Part shown: positions 53,006 to 61,238 of the stretch, in pieces
Numbering within the stretch: the first letter of the stretch is position 1
How the letters are laid out: each line of letters opens with the position of its first letter
NCBI GenBank assembly: GCA_938743325.2
Contig: OW568875.1
Span: 496,001-560,000 of the forward strand
Direction of reading: 5' to 3'
From: Pycnococcus provasolii
Taxonomy: Eukaryota > Chlorophyta > Pseudoscourfieldiophyceae > Pseudoscourfieldiales > Pycnococcaceae
Length of the DNA: 64,000 nt
Notes under the pieces: model-generated
What the model was told of the DNA's origin: nothing
The model's database searches: none
The model's input: only the letters and a program-made list of their open reading frames with translations
Made by a program: the position numbers and the translations under genes

Positions 53006-53781
53006 ACTACTTCAAATACTTTAAATTGTACGGACTCGAAGCGAAGCAAGAATAACTACAATAGCAACTACAATTCAAGAGGGACCTTGCACCCAAGACT
53101 ACTACTCTTTTAAAAAAAAAAGAGAGAGGAGAGATCGCGTTTTGATGAGACGTATGATGATTTCGAGGAGGAGTCGTTCGAGATCGCCGGCCGGAAGTCC
53201 ACGACGAGGACGGCTGAAAGGGTGGGGCAAGGCCACTGCAAGGCCACTGCTCAAGGCCACGCGCCTGGCGTCTCCCGTTCGTGCACTCCATATTCTAAGA
53301 ACTACCATGGTGGATCCCGTGATCTTGACCCCATCACATCCTCCGGTCACCTTACCTGTATTTCGTTATTACTGTACACTGGCAGACTGTATTCCACTGG
53401 CAACTGGAGTGGGTCCGTCCGCGCATACCAAATACAGAAGCATGTTTCCTGGCGTTGCAACTTGCATGGCAACTTGCAAGAGTGTTTCTTGCACGAGTGT
53501 TTCTTGCACGAGTGTTTCTTGCACGAGTGTTTCTTTGCATTTTGCATTTTGCAATTGGGTTTGTGTTGTGGGCAGCCAGCCGTGTTCGTGTTCGACGACT
53601 TGTTCCAGTTTGTTCGTTTCGACGTGGTTTCGACCTTTACCGCCTGGCTTGCTGCCTTGGACGAAGGCACGACGAAGGCGCTTCCTTCCTTCATGGGGGC
53701 TCTCTCTACATACATACACCTCTCCATTCGCCTCTCTTGAGCTCTCTCTGGACACTGATGTGCCGTTTACAGTACATTGAT
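53006..53781. other. Gene-free stretch with a 15-nt minisatellite
   Basis: Between the acidic-protein gene start and the recombinase element. It holds the minisatellite at 53480 and short direct copies of GGCCACTGCAA (near 53227). No gene was seen. Confidence 0.5.
53480..53535 (+). repeat. 15-nt minisatellite GAGTGTTTCTTGCAC, about four units
   Basis: Near-perfect tandem copies starting at 53480. It is not CRISPR-like because there are no spacers. Confidence 0.85.
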
Positions 53782-53810
53782 TTATCCCCCGTTCAATCGG
53801 TAGTTGCCAA
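53782..53810 (-). repeat. 29-bp repeat B2 of the recombinase element
   Basis: TTATCCCCCGTTCAATCGG plus ten more bases, identical to 54140-54168. Marks the outer 3' end of the element. Confidence 0.85.
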
Positions 53811-53958
53811 AAGACGCATAGTTACACTTTTATTTACCTGAGTAGTGTGTCCGTCTTTATAACCGGGCCACAGATGGTTCCCCAAGAACAAACCTTAACA
53901 AGGCGTGTCTGTGACATGCCGGTCACCTCACGAGAGAGGAAGCGGGAAGGGTGGGAGG

Positions 53959-54139
53959 GTGTGCTCACGAAAGCCGGAATGGCGTCGCCATACGCGAACG
54001 CCTGTCCAGCCCTGAACCAGGGCTGGCCGAGTTTGTGAGCCGTCCAGCGATGGTCCCCCAACAGGAAACCTCGCTGCCCAGCTAACAGGGTCTCACTGAC
54101 CCTCATCACTGGAAAACCTACATTACTCCGCAACATCCA
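53959..54139 (-). repeat. 181-bp direct repeat A2 of the recombinase element
   Basis: Looks identical to 55920-56100. It begins GTGTGCTCACG and ends CGCAACATCCA on the plus strand. Abuts the 29-bp B repeat at 54140. Confidence 0.9.
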
Positions 54140-54168
54140 TTATCCCCCGTTCAATCGGTAGTTGCCAA
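54140..54168 (-). repeat. 29-bp repeat B1 of the recombinase element
   Basis: Identical to 53782-53810 and directly adjoining repeat A2. Confidence 0.85.
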
Positions 54169-54218
54169 TTAGAAACAGTGGTAGGAAGGCGGGGACGGAG
54201 GTGGTGTGGATGCACGCA

Positions 54219-55820
54219 TTAGCCAGCAGCATCGCGTAGCCATCCAAAGAAGTAGCGCGCAGCATCAGTAGAGCGCCACGAGGGGTCGATGTATGCATCT
54301 TGCATAACGTCGGAACCGCGAGCCCAGCCACCATATAAACAGAGCTTGAGGAAATCCTTGCAGACGGCATACGCCGCAGAGGCAGCACCTGCCCGCAAGG
54401 AATGCGAAGTCCATTTGCATCCAGGTGGTGGTTGGTGTCGGGGGGCGAGACGCTTCAACACCCGTTGAAGCATGTCATCAATAGAAGTGGCGAGCCAGCG
54501 GCCAGTATCAGATGGAAGTTGCCAAAAGTATTGGCAACGCAGATGGCGGGTGGCTCGAGTGAAAGCGCGGAGCAGTTGGAGGCAATCCAATTTATCAGCG
54601 CAGTCGATCGTTAAGAGCCGCTTCGTCAGTTTCTTGGATTTGCCCTTGAAATTTCGTTCGACAAAATTTAGTTGCTGCCGTTCTTCATCGATCCGTAAAT
54701 CGGGCAGCATCGCATCGGGCCCACAACGTTGGAGCTGAAACGCAGTGTCCGAACGGTTGAAGAAGAGATAGCTTGTCACCAGACAAGCGCAATCTCGCAG
54801 GAGCTGCAAATCCAAAGAAGGTTGGGCAGCAGCAGCCAATCCACAATGCAAGACTGACTTCATGACGTCAGGAGGGATAGGCACCCGCTGCAGCGGCAGG
54901 TTGGTCGGGTCCGCAAGTTGCTGCTGCTGTTCCCAACCATTTCGGACGAGCCGTAAGTCGTCCGATAGTGCAGGCTGCGGGAGTCCGCATTGAGCATGCA
55001 CCGTATTGATTGCTGAAAAATACGGCTGAGCAGTTTCTGCCTGGATTGTACCGAGTTTAGCCAAGTAACTGGCGTAGCGGACTACGGTTTCAGGGGCAGC
55101 TGGCAGCGGTGACAAGTGATGCTGCACGCAGAACGATACGAACTTGTCAAATTTGCCACCGTAGCTTTCAATGGAGCGCTCCGCAAGCGATCCAGTGACG
55201 AGCTGTTGGATGTCTGCAGTCTGCGCCGTGTCTCCGTAGTCGATGCCAATGCGAGTGTGCACCGCTGCAGCCCACGGGCCTTGAGGCGCACTCTCCTTCA
55301 GCGTGTATTTCACCTTTGCTTTCCGCGTACGCCGCGGTGGGGCCGGCAGAGGAAGAGGTTCGGCTGTTTGCCCCAAGCGCGCATCAGCAGCGTCGCTAAG
55401 GGCAGGGTCCGGAGAGGTAAACGGGTTCAGATGAGCAAACTTAGACACCGGAACGTACTCCAGAGAATCGTAGTAATCCTCGAGCTTGCGCCAGTTAGTC
55501 TCTTCCTCGATCTTTGGCTCCTTACCCTTACTGTTCGTCGCTTCAGCCAGCTGCTTTTGCATAAGTTGAACCTCAGCTTCACGGCGAGCGTCGCGTTCCC
55601 TTAACAACGACAGCTCCAACTCCTTAATCTTCTCAGCGGCAGCTGTTGATCCAGACTCCAGCGCGGCCAATCGTCCGGCGAGAACCTCCACAGAGACAGG
55701 AGAAGGCAAAGGAGTGGGAATCTTCTCCTCTTCTTTTTCTTCTCCTTCAGCCTGCGCAGCAGCGTCCTTAAATTCTTCTTCGCCTCCTTGCGAGGCGGTT
55801 GCGTCGTCTTCTGACGACAT
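54219..55820 (-). CDS. Tyrosine recombinase/integrase of the mobile element
   Basis: Predicted 533 aa. The N-terminal 160 residues are Glu/Ala-rich and helical, then comes a core-binding SAM-like domain (SIESYGGKFDKFVSFCVQHH, VVRYASYLAKLGTIQAET). The catalytic half shows LFFNRSDTAFQL (first Arg region), SHSLRAGAASAAYA (the HxxR) and YGGWARGSDVMQDAYI (Trp and nucleophilic Tyr region). This order is that of eukaryotic YR enzymes of DIRS, Ngaro and Crypton elements. The reading frame appears intact. It sits between the A1 and B1 repeats of the element. Confidence 0.85.
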   Translation of the reverse strand: MSSEDDATASQGGEEEFKDAAAQAEGEEKEEEKIPTPLPSPVSVEVLAGRLAALESGSTAAAEKIKELELSLLRERDARREAEVQLMQKQLAEATNSKGKEPKIEEETNWRKLEDYYDSLEYVPVSKFAHLNPFTSPDPALSDAADARLGQTAEPLPLPAPPRRTRKAKVKYTLKESAPQGPWAAAVHTRIGIDYGDTAQTADIQQLVTGSLAERSIESYGGKFDKFVSFCVQHHLSPLPAAPETVVRYASYLAKLGTIQAETAQPYFSAINTVHAQCGLPQPALSDDLRLVRNGWEQQQQLADPTNLPLQRVPIPPDVMKSVLHCGLAAAAQPSLDLQLLRDCACLVTSYLFFNRSDTAFQLQRCGPDAMLPDLRIDEERQQLNFVERNFKGKSKKLTKRLLTIDCADKLDCLQLLRAFTRATRHLRCQYFWQLPSDTGRWLATSIDDMLQRVLKRLAPRHQPPPGCKWTSHSLRAGAASAAYAVCKDFLKLCLYGGWARGSDVMQDAYIDPSWRSTDAARYFFGWLRDAAG

Positions 55821-55919
55821 AAGTTAATCTCTTATCTTCTTAATCACTGATTAAGGGTAAATTGTCACTCAGGTAAAGTGTGCGTCCACCCGTACTACTA
55901 GTAGTCGGAGGCTTCGTGA

Positions 55920-56100
55920 GTGTGCTCACGAAAGCCGGAATGGCGTCGCCATACGCGAACGCCTGTCCAGCCCTGAACCAGGGCTGGCCGAGTTTGTGAG
56001 CCGTCCAGCGATGGTCCCCCAACAGGAAACCTCGCTGCCCAGCTAACAGGGTCTCACTGACCCTCATCACTGGAAAACCTACATTACTCCGCAACATCCA
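55920..56100 (-). repeat. 181-bp direct repeat A1 of the recombinase element
   Basis: Second copy of the repeat at 53959-54139. Marks the 5' end of the element on the minus strand. Confidence 0.9.
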
Positions 56101-57378
56101 ATACTTTAACAAAACACTCAGGGAAGGGGAATGGGGATGTCCCAATTTATGTGGGGTTTTAAGGCGGGGAGCTTGCTTGCAAGCACCTCACATGTCCCAC
56201 TTTGCGTGGGATTTTTGGGTGGGAAATTTTGCCACTGTTGGCTCACGACCAAAGTGGGACATGCAAATTGCCCGTTGTTTGTGCGCGACCAAAGTGGGAC
56301 ATTCAAATGTCCCACTTCGGTCGCGCACTTTGGTCCAGGGGTGGGGGAGGAGGAGGCCGGGGAGGGTGGCCACTCCACAACGGTTGGCATGGGTGGATGG
56401 TATGGTATGGCATGGCATGGTATGCTGCATCGGGAACGACTCTTGTTTTCGTCGACCATGTGTGATACGGTTAAGCTCAGGGTACAGGTCGGGAACGACT
56501 CAAAGGTCGGGAACGACCTCTCATTCTTCATTCATTTCCTCTCACGACCATGATGGCGCCATGATGCGCTCATGCGCGCGGCGCACTGCGCTGCTGAGCT
56601 ACGCACTGCACGCAGGGAGACTCCAGGGACGTCCCAGACTGCACTGGCCTGCGCCGCGACGCGCATCGACGCTGACACCGCGTGCGGGGCGCATCGAATC
56701 GAGCCAGCGACACAACCACCGACATGACGTGCGCGGCTGAGCGTTAGCGGCCGTGTGCGCCGCTGAGCTACGCACTGCACGCATGGAGACTGCAGGGACG
56801 TCCCAGACTGCACTGGCCTGGGCCAGTGACACAGCGACACAACGACAGTGACAGTGACACAGCGACAGTGACAGCGACACAGCCACAAGTGACACAGCGA
56901 CAGTGACAGCGACACAGCGACAGTGACAGTGACACAGCGACACAGCCACAAGTGACACAGCGACAGTGACAGCGACACAGCGACAGTGACAGCGACACAG
57001 CGACAGTGACAGTGACACAGCGACAGTGACACAGCGACACACTGGCCTGGGCAGTGACACAGCGACACAGCGACAATGACAGTGACACAACGACAGCCAC
57101 CGACATGACGTGCGCGGCTGAGCCTGGTTAGGGCTAGCGGCCGAGCGAAGTCAGCGAACTGCCTGTCGACCTGCGGCCACGACCAAAGTGGGACACTTCC
57201 AGTCTTCCAAGTTTTTTTGCCGACCTGTGGCTGCGACCAAAGTGGGACATCCGCAACTTGCTGCCGACCTGTGGCTACGACCAAAGTGGGACATCCGCAA
57301 CTTGCTGCCGACCTGTGGAACAGGTTGTTTTTGGGACATTGTAAAAAGCATGCATCTCCATATACTTTAACAAAACAC
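56101..57378. repeat. Satellite-like repeat block bounded by a 17-bp direct repeat
   Basis: The 17-mer ATACTTTAACAAAACAC is at both 56101-56117 and 57362-57378. Between are at least five copies of GACCAAAGTGGGAC (56247, 56287, 57181, 57235, 57279) plus inverted copies (near 56193 and 56309), two copies of a roughly 60-nt segment (56595 and 56767), a copy pair of GACATGACGTGCGCGGCTGA (56722 and 57102), and the CAGCGACAGTGACA microsatellite. No gene was recognised. It starts immediately at the end of the recombinase element. It may be a non-autonomous element or satellite; its relation to that element is unclear. Confidence 0.65.
56820..57095 (+). repeat. CAGCGACAGTGACA-type microsatellite
   Basis: A run of mixed ACAGCG and ACAGTG units, with interspersed CCACAAGTG. 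It gives long but meaningless open frames of Ser/Val/Cys repeats. Confidence 0.9.
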
Positions 57379-58216
57379 AGTAGATTGATACAGTAGATTG
57401 ATGTGGGCTGCGAAAATCGTGTATACTGTAAACGGCGTTTCCAAACTCCTTCGGTGTTTTGAGAGGAGCCTCACCCCTCCCACTCCAGTTGCCAGTTGCC
57501 AGTGCACTGGGTGATTAGCCTCGCACAGTCGCACGTTCACAGCGCGCCCAAAACGGGTCCCAACGTCTATCCTACTTCTACATAGTCTAGTCTAAAGTAA
57601 AGGCGTCGTCGCAACTCGCATCGGGAGGGAGCATCGCACGGCGAGTCGAAGAAACACGAAGGTTGCATGATTAGTCTATTGATGCTTTCATCTCTATCTG
57701 TGTGTGTGTGTGTGCGTGTGCGTGTGTTACCCTTGGCCTTGGGAAGGAATTGTAACAGGTATGCGAACCACCAAACCACACACACACACACACAGAGAAG
57801 GCTTCGAAGTCCAGGAACAACTCCCAGAGGACAAGTGCCGCACACTCGCACAGGTGGGGCCCAAAACGCATAATAACTCAAGCTTTCGGTTTCAGTTCCG
57901 CCCAATCCCTAGCTCGGCTCAGCTCACAAGTACACGCGAGTACTTGGCGATACACAAGTAAGGGCAGTGCTGAACTGAACTGACTGGCGTATTCGTGTGT
58001 CTATTTGTGTCCTTGCGCTTCGTTCACGACGTTGCACGTTCGGCTAACAGTGACACAAGCTCGGCGTACGGAGAGCCCTGCAACGTAACGCGATCGGCGG
58101 CGACGACCTCACCTCGGCAAGTGAGTTGGTTTGTGCCCACACGTGCAAGCGGGCTTTCGTAAGATACAAAGTCTCGGGGAAAGAGGCGGGCGTTACACAC
58201 ATACACAACACGAAAG
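57379..58216. other. Gene-free stretch upstream of EF-hand gene
   Basis: About 840 bases. Contains GT/GC repeats near 57700-57727 and a matching (AC)n run near 57779-57795. No gene was recognised. Confidence 0.5.
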
Positions 58217-59323
58217 ATGGGCAACTTGTGCTCGGGCGGCGAGGCGCCGACAAAAACTTCCGGTGGGTCGTCAGCAGCGTCACAGCAGCCGACAGTGTTG
58301 GACTTGAAGCTCTGCGATGCGCTCAAGGTTCGCGCGCAGGAAAACGCTGCAGCGGGCAAGAAGTTCAAGACATTCAACAGCGTGATGATGAAGTTCGCAG
58401 AGGTGGAGAGCGGCTTTGCAAAGGCGAAGAGCACCTTCCGCGAGAAAGATCGCGACGGCAACGGCAGCATCGACCTGGAAGAGTTCATGGAGGCTAGCAA
58501 CGACCTCAAGTTCGACCTGAGCGACGACCTTAAGAAGCGCGTCTTCGAGGAGAGCGACTTTGACGGAAACCGCCAGATCGACTTCAAGGAGTTTGTCGTC
58601 ATGCTCGCACTCATTCACCTGCTCGAGGCGACGGGAGCGAGCAAGTCAAATAGCTTCTTCTCCAAGTCGGAGAACGCCGCGCTGCGCAACGCCATCGACC
58701 TCGCCACGGACGCCTTCTTGTTCTTCGACGTCGACGGCTCGGGCTACATCTCCAAGGACGAAGTTCTCACGCAGATGGACGACGCGACGCCGCACAGGGG
58801 ACCGGGGGGCCAGCGCGGGTCCATCAGCAGGTACGAATCCTTTTGTTGCTGACTTTGTTGTTTGCACTATTTGCTGGGTGGCGGGTGTGCGTATGCGCGC
58901 GCGCGCGCGCGCGCGCGTGTGTACATGCGGCGTGCCTTTCTTTGCCTTTCCTTGCTCTTTTGCTTTGTTTTGCCTTGCGCATGCACGGGCGCGTATGGTC
59001 GATGTGATGCTCTCAACGCTCACGCACGTCCCCTTGTCGTCTTTCGATGCGACATCAGGGAAGAGACGGGCGGCGCTGGCTCCTCGACCTCCGCGGCCGC
59101 CGCGGGTGGAGGTGTGGTGACAGTGAATCCGCTCGGCGACATACCGTCCATGGATAAGGGTAAACGCAGCAGCCTGAAGCACAACTCCCATAAAACCGAC
59201 AGATCGCTTACGGCGCAGCGCTTCGCCGAGATGGACTGGGACACCAACGGCCAAGTCTCGTTCAAGGAGTTCCTGTTCGCCTTCGAGGGATGGGTTGGCC
59301 TCGACGAGGACGAGGACGAATAG
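58217..59323 (+). CDS. Myristoylation-motif EF-hand calcium sensor, four EF-hands (two exons)
   Basis: Predicted 292 aa from exon 1 (58217-58830) and exon 2 (59059-59323), intron 228 nt (GTACGA donor, ATCAG acceptor) containing a (GC)n run. The join reads SIS-R-EETGGAGSS in frame. It starts MGNLCSGG: Gly2 fits N-myristoylation and Cys5 palmitoylation, so membrane attachment is likely. EF-hand loops are DRDGNGSIDLEE, DFDGNRQIDFKE, DVDGSGYISKDE and DWDTNGQVSFKE, the last in exon 2. Four loops and a myristoyl site match calcineurin-B-like and NCS-type sensors. An 80-residue Gly/Ser-rich linker before the last EF-hand is unusual. Without exon 2 the protein would lack its last EF-hand. Confidence 0.87.
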
Positions 59324-59343
59324 ATTAGCGAGCATGCTGTCAC

Positions 59344-59403
59344 AATGGACGACCGTTGGACAAATTAAAGTGAAACTTCATTACTGAACGAGGGATCTCA
59401 GGT
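59344..59403 (-). repeat. Shared 3'-UTR element, copy 3 (SMN-like gene)
   Basis: In the sense of the minus-strand SMN-like gene. The match extends from its stop codon (59398) onward, so the last codons lie inside or next to the element. It is about 55 nt similar to 38745-38802. Confidence 0.8.
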
Positions 59404-60255
59404 TTTTCCATACTCCCGCTCGGCTTTCTTTACGCCGCTGCGCGCTCGCGCGCACCCTGTGGCGAATCCGGCGTGATACCACGCCATGCACACGCGCGCA
59501 ACCTCGCTGTCGTCGTCAAAGAGCCGCGCGCCGTCAGCCGCGAGTTCCGGGCTCGCCTCCGCGAGTTTGTCCAGCGTGACGCGTAGCGCTTGCGCGAATT
59601 CCGCCAGGCCGGCAGCGTCAGTGCGAGTTCCTGGAGACGGCTCACCGCGTGGCGGCGGTGCGTGGTGGTGGTGGTGGTGATGAGGCGGCGGCGGATGCGG
59701 CGGCGGCGGCGAGTGTGCTCCGTAGTGGTTGTGATGATATGGCGAACGAGGTGGCGGGGCGTGGTATTGGTTGTGATAGTAGTTCCAGTGAGGCGGCGGC
59801 GGCGGCGGCGGCGGCGGCGGTCCCCCTTGGAAGTAGTGATGATACGCGTGAGGCGGCGGCGGCGGTGGATGTGGATGTGGTTGTTGTTGTTGTCCTCCTC
59901 CTCCATAGTAGTACTGGTGGTAGTACATCTCGTCACTGTACTGCCCTGTCGTTTGCGCGTCAAAGTGGTTGTCATGCGCCGGCGAACTGTGAGCAGGAGG
60001 ATGCGATGAAGATGCACGGACGTGATGCGGGTGACGTGGATGCCTTGATGCGTGTACTGGTGAGCGCATGTAAGCGTGCTGCGTAGACGACGAGGTACCA
60101 GCACCAGCCCCGAGATCGCGAGCGCCAGACTCGGCGTACCCTTCCAGGTCAGATACATCTACGTCACGATTCCACCTCTCCGCTAGTAGCACGTGCGAGC
60201 GGAACGTCGCCATAAACGACCTTGAGGAGATCTCTGGCGTGGGAGAGGACGCCAT
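59398..60255 (-). CDS. SMN-like protein with C-terminal YG-box, Pro/His/Gly-rich middle
   Basis: Predicted 285 aa. The C terminus reads VCMAWYHAGFATGCARA, which matches the SMN YG-box (human LMSWYMSGYHTGYYMG, from memory) in position and spacing; the YG-box drives SMN self-association. The centre is a long run of prolines, histidines, tyrosines and glycines, as in the proline-rich part of SMN. The N terminus (RSHVLLAERWNRDVDVSD) only weakly resembles the Gemin2-binding helix and no Tudor domain is obvious. SMN assembles Sm rings on spliceosomal snRNAs. A Tudor-less SMN would resemble the fission-yeast form. ATG at 60255 is used; upstream start is not ATG. Its 3' UTR has the shared element. 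Confidence 0.6.
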   Translation of the reverse strand: MASSPTPEISSRSFMATFRSHVLLAERWNRDVDVSDLEGYAESGARDLGAGAGTSSSTQHAYMRSPVHASRHPRHPHHVRASSSHPPAHSSPAHDNHFDAQTTGQYSDEMYYHQYYYGGGGQQQQPHPHPPPPPPHAYHHYFQGGPPPPPPPPPPHWNYYHNQYHAPPPRSPYHHNHYGAHSPPPPHPPPPHHHHHHHAPPPRGEPSPGTRTDAAGLAEFAQALRVTLDKLAEASPELAADGARLFDDDSEVARVCMAWYHAGFATGCARARSGVKKAEREYGKT

Positions 60256-60519
60256 GGCGAACAAGTAAGTGCAAAATGGGACCAGGGGGAGAGGGGCAAG
60301 AAGAAGAGGGAAAGAGTGTTAGGGTATTCATTAGGGTTAGGGTTACTGGGTTAGGGTTAGGGTTAGGGTTAGGGTTAGGGTTACTGGGTTAGCTAAGGGC
60401 GCCGCCATAGACTACTGTGTAAGATACTGCCCCCCCCCCCCCTTTGCCTTTGCTTTGGTGGAGTGGATCGCTTTCCAGATATCTGTATCTGTGTTTGTTC
60501 CTTGCAATCCACCCATATC
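60256..60519. other. Divergent promoter between SMN-like and MTFP1-like genes with telomere-like repeats
   Basis: Contains the tract at 60331-60382 and a poly-C run at 60431. No gene was seen. Confidence 0.6.
60331..60382 (+). repeat. TTAGGG tract, about seven units in two blocks
   Basis: Units broken by two TTACTGGG variants. It lies 140 nt upstream of the MTFP1-like gene and 80 nt from the SMN-like start; TTAGGG in the sense of the MTFP1-like gene. Confidence 0.9.
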
Positions 60520-61167
60520 ATGGCACCTCCTCCTCCTCCTCCCGTCTCCTCCAAGCCAACCGTCTCTCTCCCTAATGCGGCTTCTTCTGAAGATTTGTCG
60601 CGTGCGTCGTCGTCCTCATCGTCATCTTCGTCGTCGTCATCTCATTCAACAGCGTCAGCCTTGGTGTGTGGAATGAATGATGGGGTGGTGGATCCGTTCC
60701 GGGATACGCCGATTCGGTACCTCGGGTACGCGAACGAAATTGGTGAGGCGTTCAGGCACTTCTTAGGACACAGGCTTGTGTTGGCGACGTACGCCGTCGC
60801 TTCGGCGTACGCAAGCGCGGATGCCGCGTACAAAGGTTTCGAGGAATACACGCACACGCGGAATGAGGCGGAAGGAGGTTCCCCGCACCTGCGGCGCGTT
60901 TCGTTCGTCGTGCTTGACACCATGCTGTGGCAGGGACTCGCATCCGTGCTCATACCAGGCTTGGCGGTGAACAGGGTCGTGTGGGCGACGTCTTCACTCA
61001 TGACGTACGTCGGACCGCGCCTTTCAAACGCTTATCGTGCAGTTGGACCGACCGGCGCGGGACTGGCGTCCATTCCATTCATGATACGCCCCATCGACGA
61101 CGCTGTCACGAAAGGCATGGACGCGTACGTACGACCAACCTTCAGCGTGTGGTCGCAAATAAACTAA
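60520..61167 (+). CDS. MTFP1: Mitochondrial fission process protein 1 (MTFP1/MTP18) family
   Basis: Predicted 215 aa. After a Pro/Ser-rich N terminus the body contains DPFRDTPIRYLGYANEIGEAFR, the hallmark motif of MTFP1 (family: DPLRxxPVRYLGYANEVGEAFR), LDTMLWQGLASVLIPGLAVN and PIDDAVTKGMDAYVRP. Two or three hydrophobic helices fit an inner-mitochondrial-membrane protein. MTFP1 promotes mitochondrial fission and is also present in plants and algae. ATG at 60520 gives a short start; upstream frame has no ATG. It runs divergent from the SMN-like gene. Confidence 0.9.
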   Translation: MAPPPPPPVSSKPTVSLPNAASSEDLSRASSSSSSSSSSSSHSTASALVCGMNDGVVDPFRDTPIRYLGYANEIGEAFRHFLGHRLVLATYAVASAYASADAAYKGFEEYTHTRNEAEGGSPHLRRVSFVVLDTMLWQGLASVLIPGLAVNRVVWATSSLMTYVGPRLSNAYRAVGPTGAGLASIPFMIRPIDDAVTKGMDAYVRPTFSVWSQIN

Positions 61168-61238
61168 TATATGTGTAAAGTCTCCTTCGTAACGTATTAT
61201 GTTTTTATTTACCGAAAATATCATAGTTTTTTCCTTAC

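Larger units (their letters stand above)
53782..56100 (-). mobile_element. Tyrosine-recombinase mobile element with split direct repeats (DIRS/Ngaro-like arrangement or Crypton-like)
   Basis: About 2.3 kb. On the minus strand the order is: a 181-bp repeat A1 (56100-55920), a recombinase gene, a 29-bp repeat B1 (54168-54140) directly abutting a second 181-bp copy A2 (54139-53959), a spacer, and a second 29-bp copy B2 (53810-53782). The A and B copies look identical to one another, so insertion seems recent. A1-genes-B1-A2-B2 is the split-direct-repeat pattern known from DIRS/Ngaro-type elements. However, only the recombinase gene was recognised inside it and no reverse transcriptase was seen. 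Treated as a fossil or quiescent element; the recombinase frame itself looks whole. Confidence 0.75.

Noticed and set aside
53480-53535. Short regular repeats that might suggest a CRISPR array
   Set aside because: Head-to-tail 15-mers with no spacers, in a eukaryotic genome.
54219-55820. Recombinase considered as a host gene or viral integrase
   Set aside because: Its placement between split direct repeats marks it as part of a mobile element.
56532-57284. Long frames of SLCHCHC-type repeats over the microsatellite
   Set aside because: Translated simple repeat, open in several frames.
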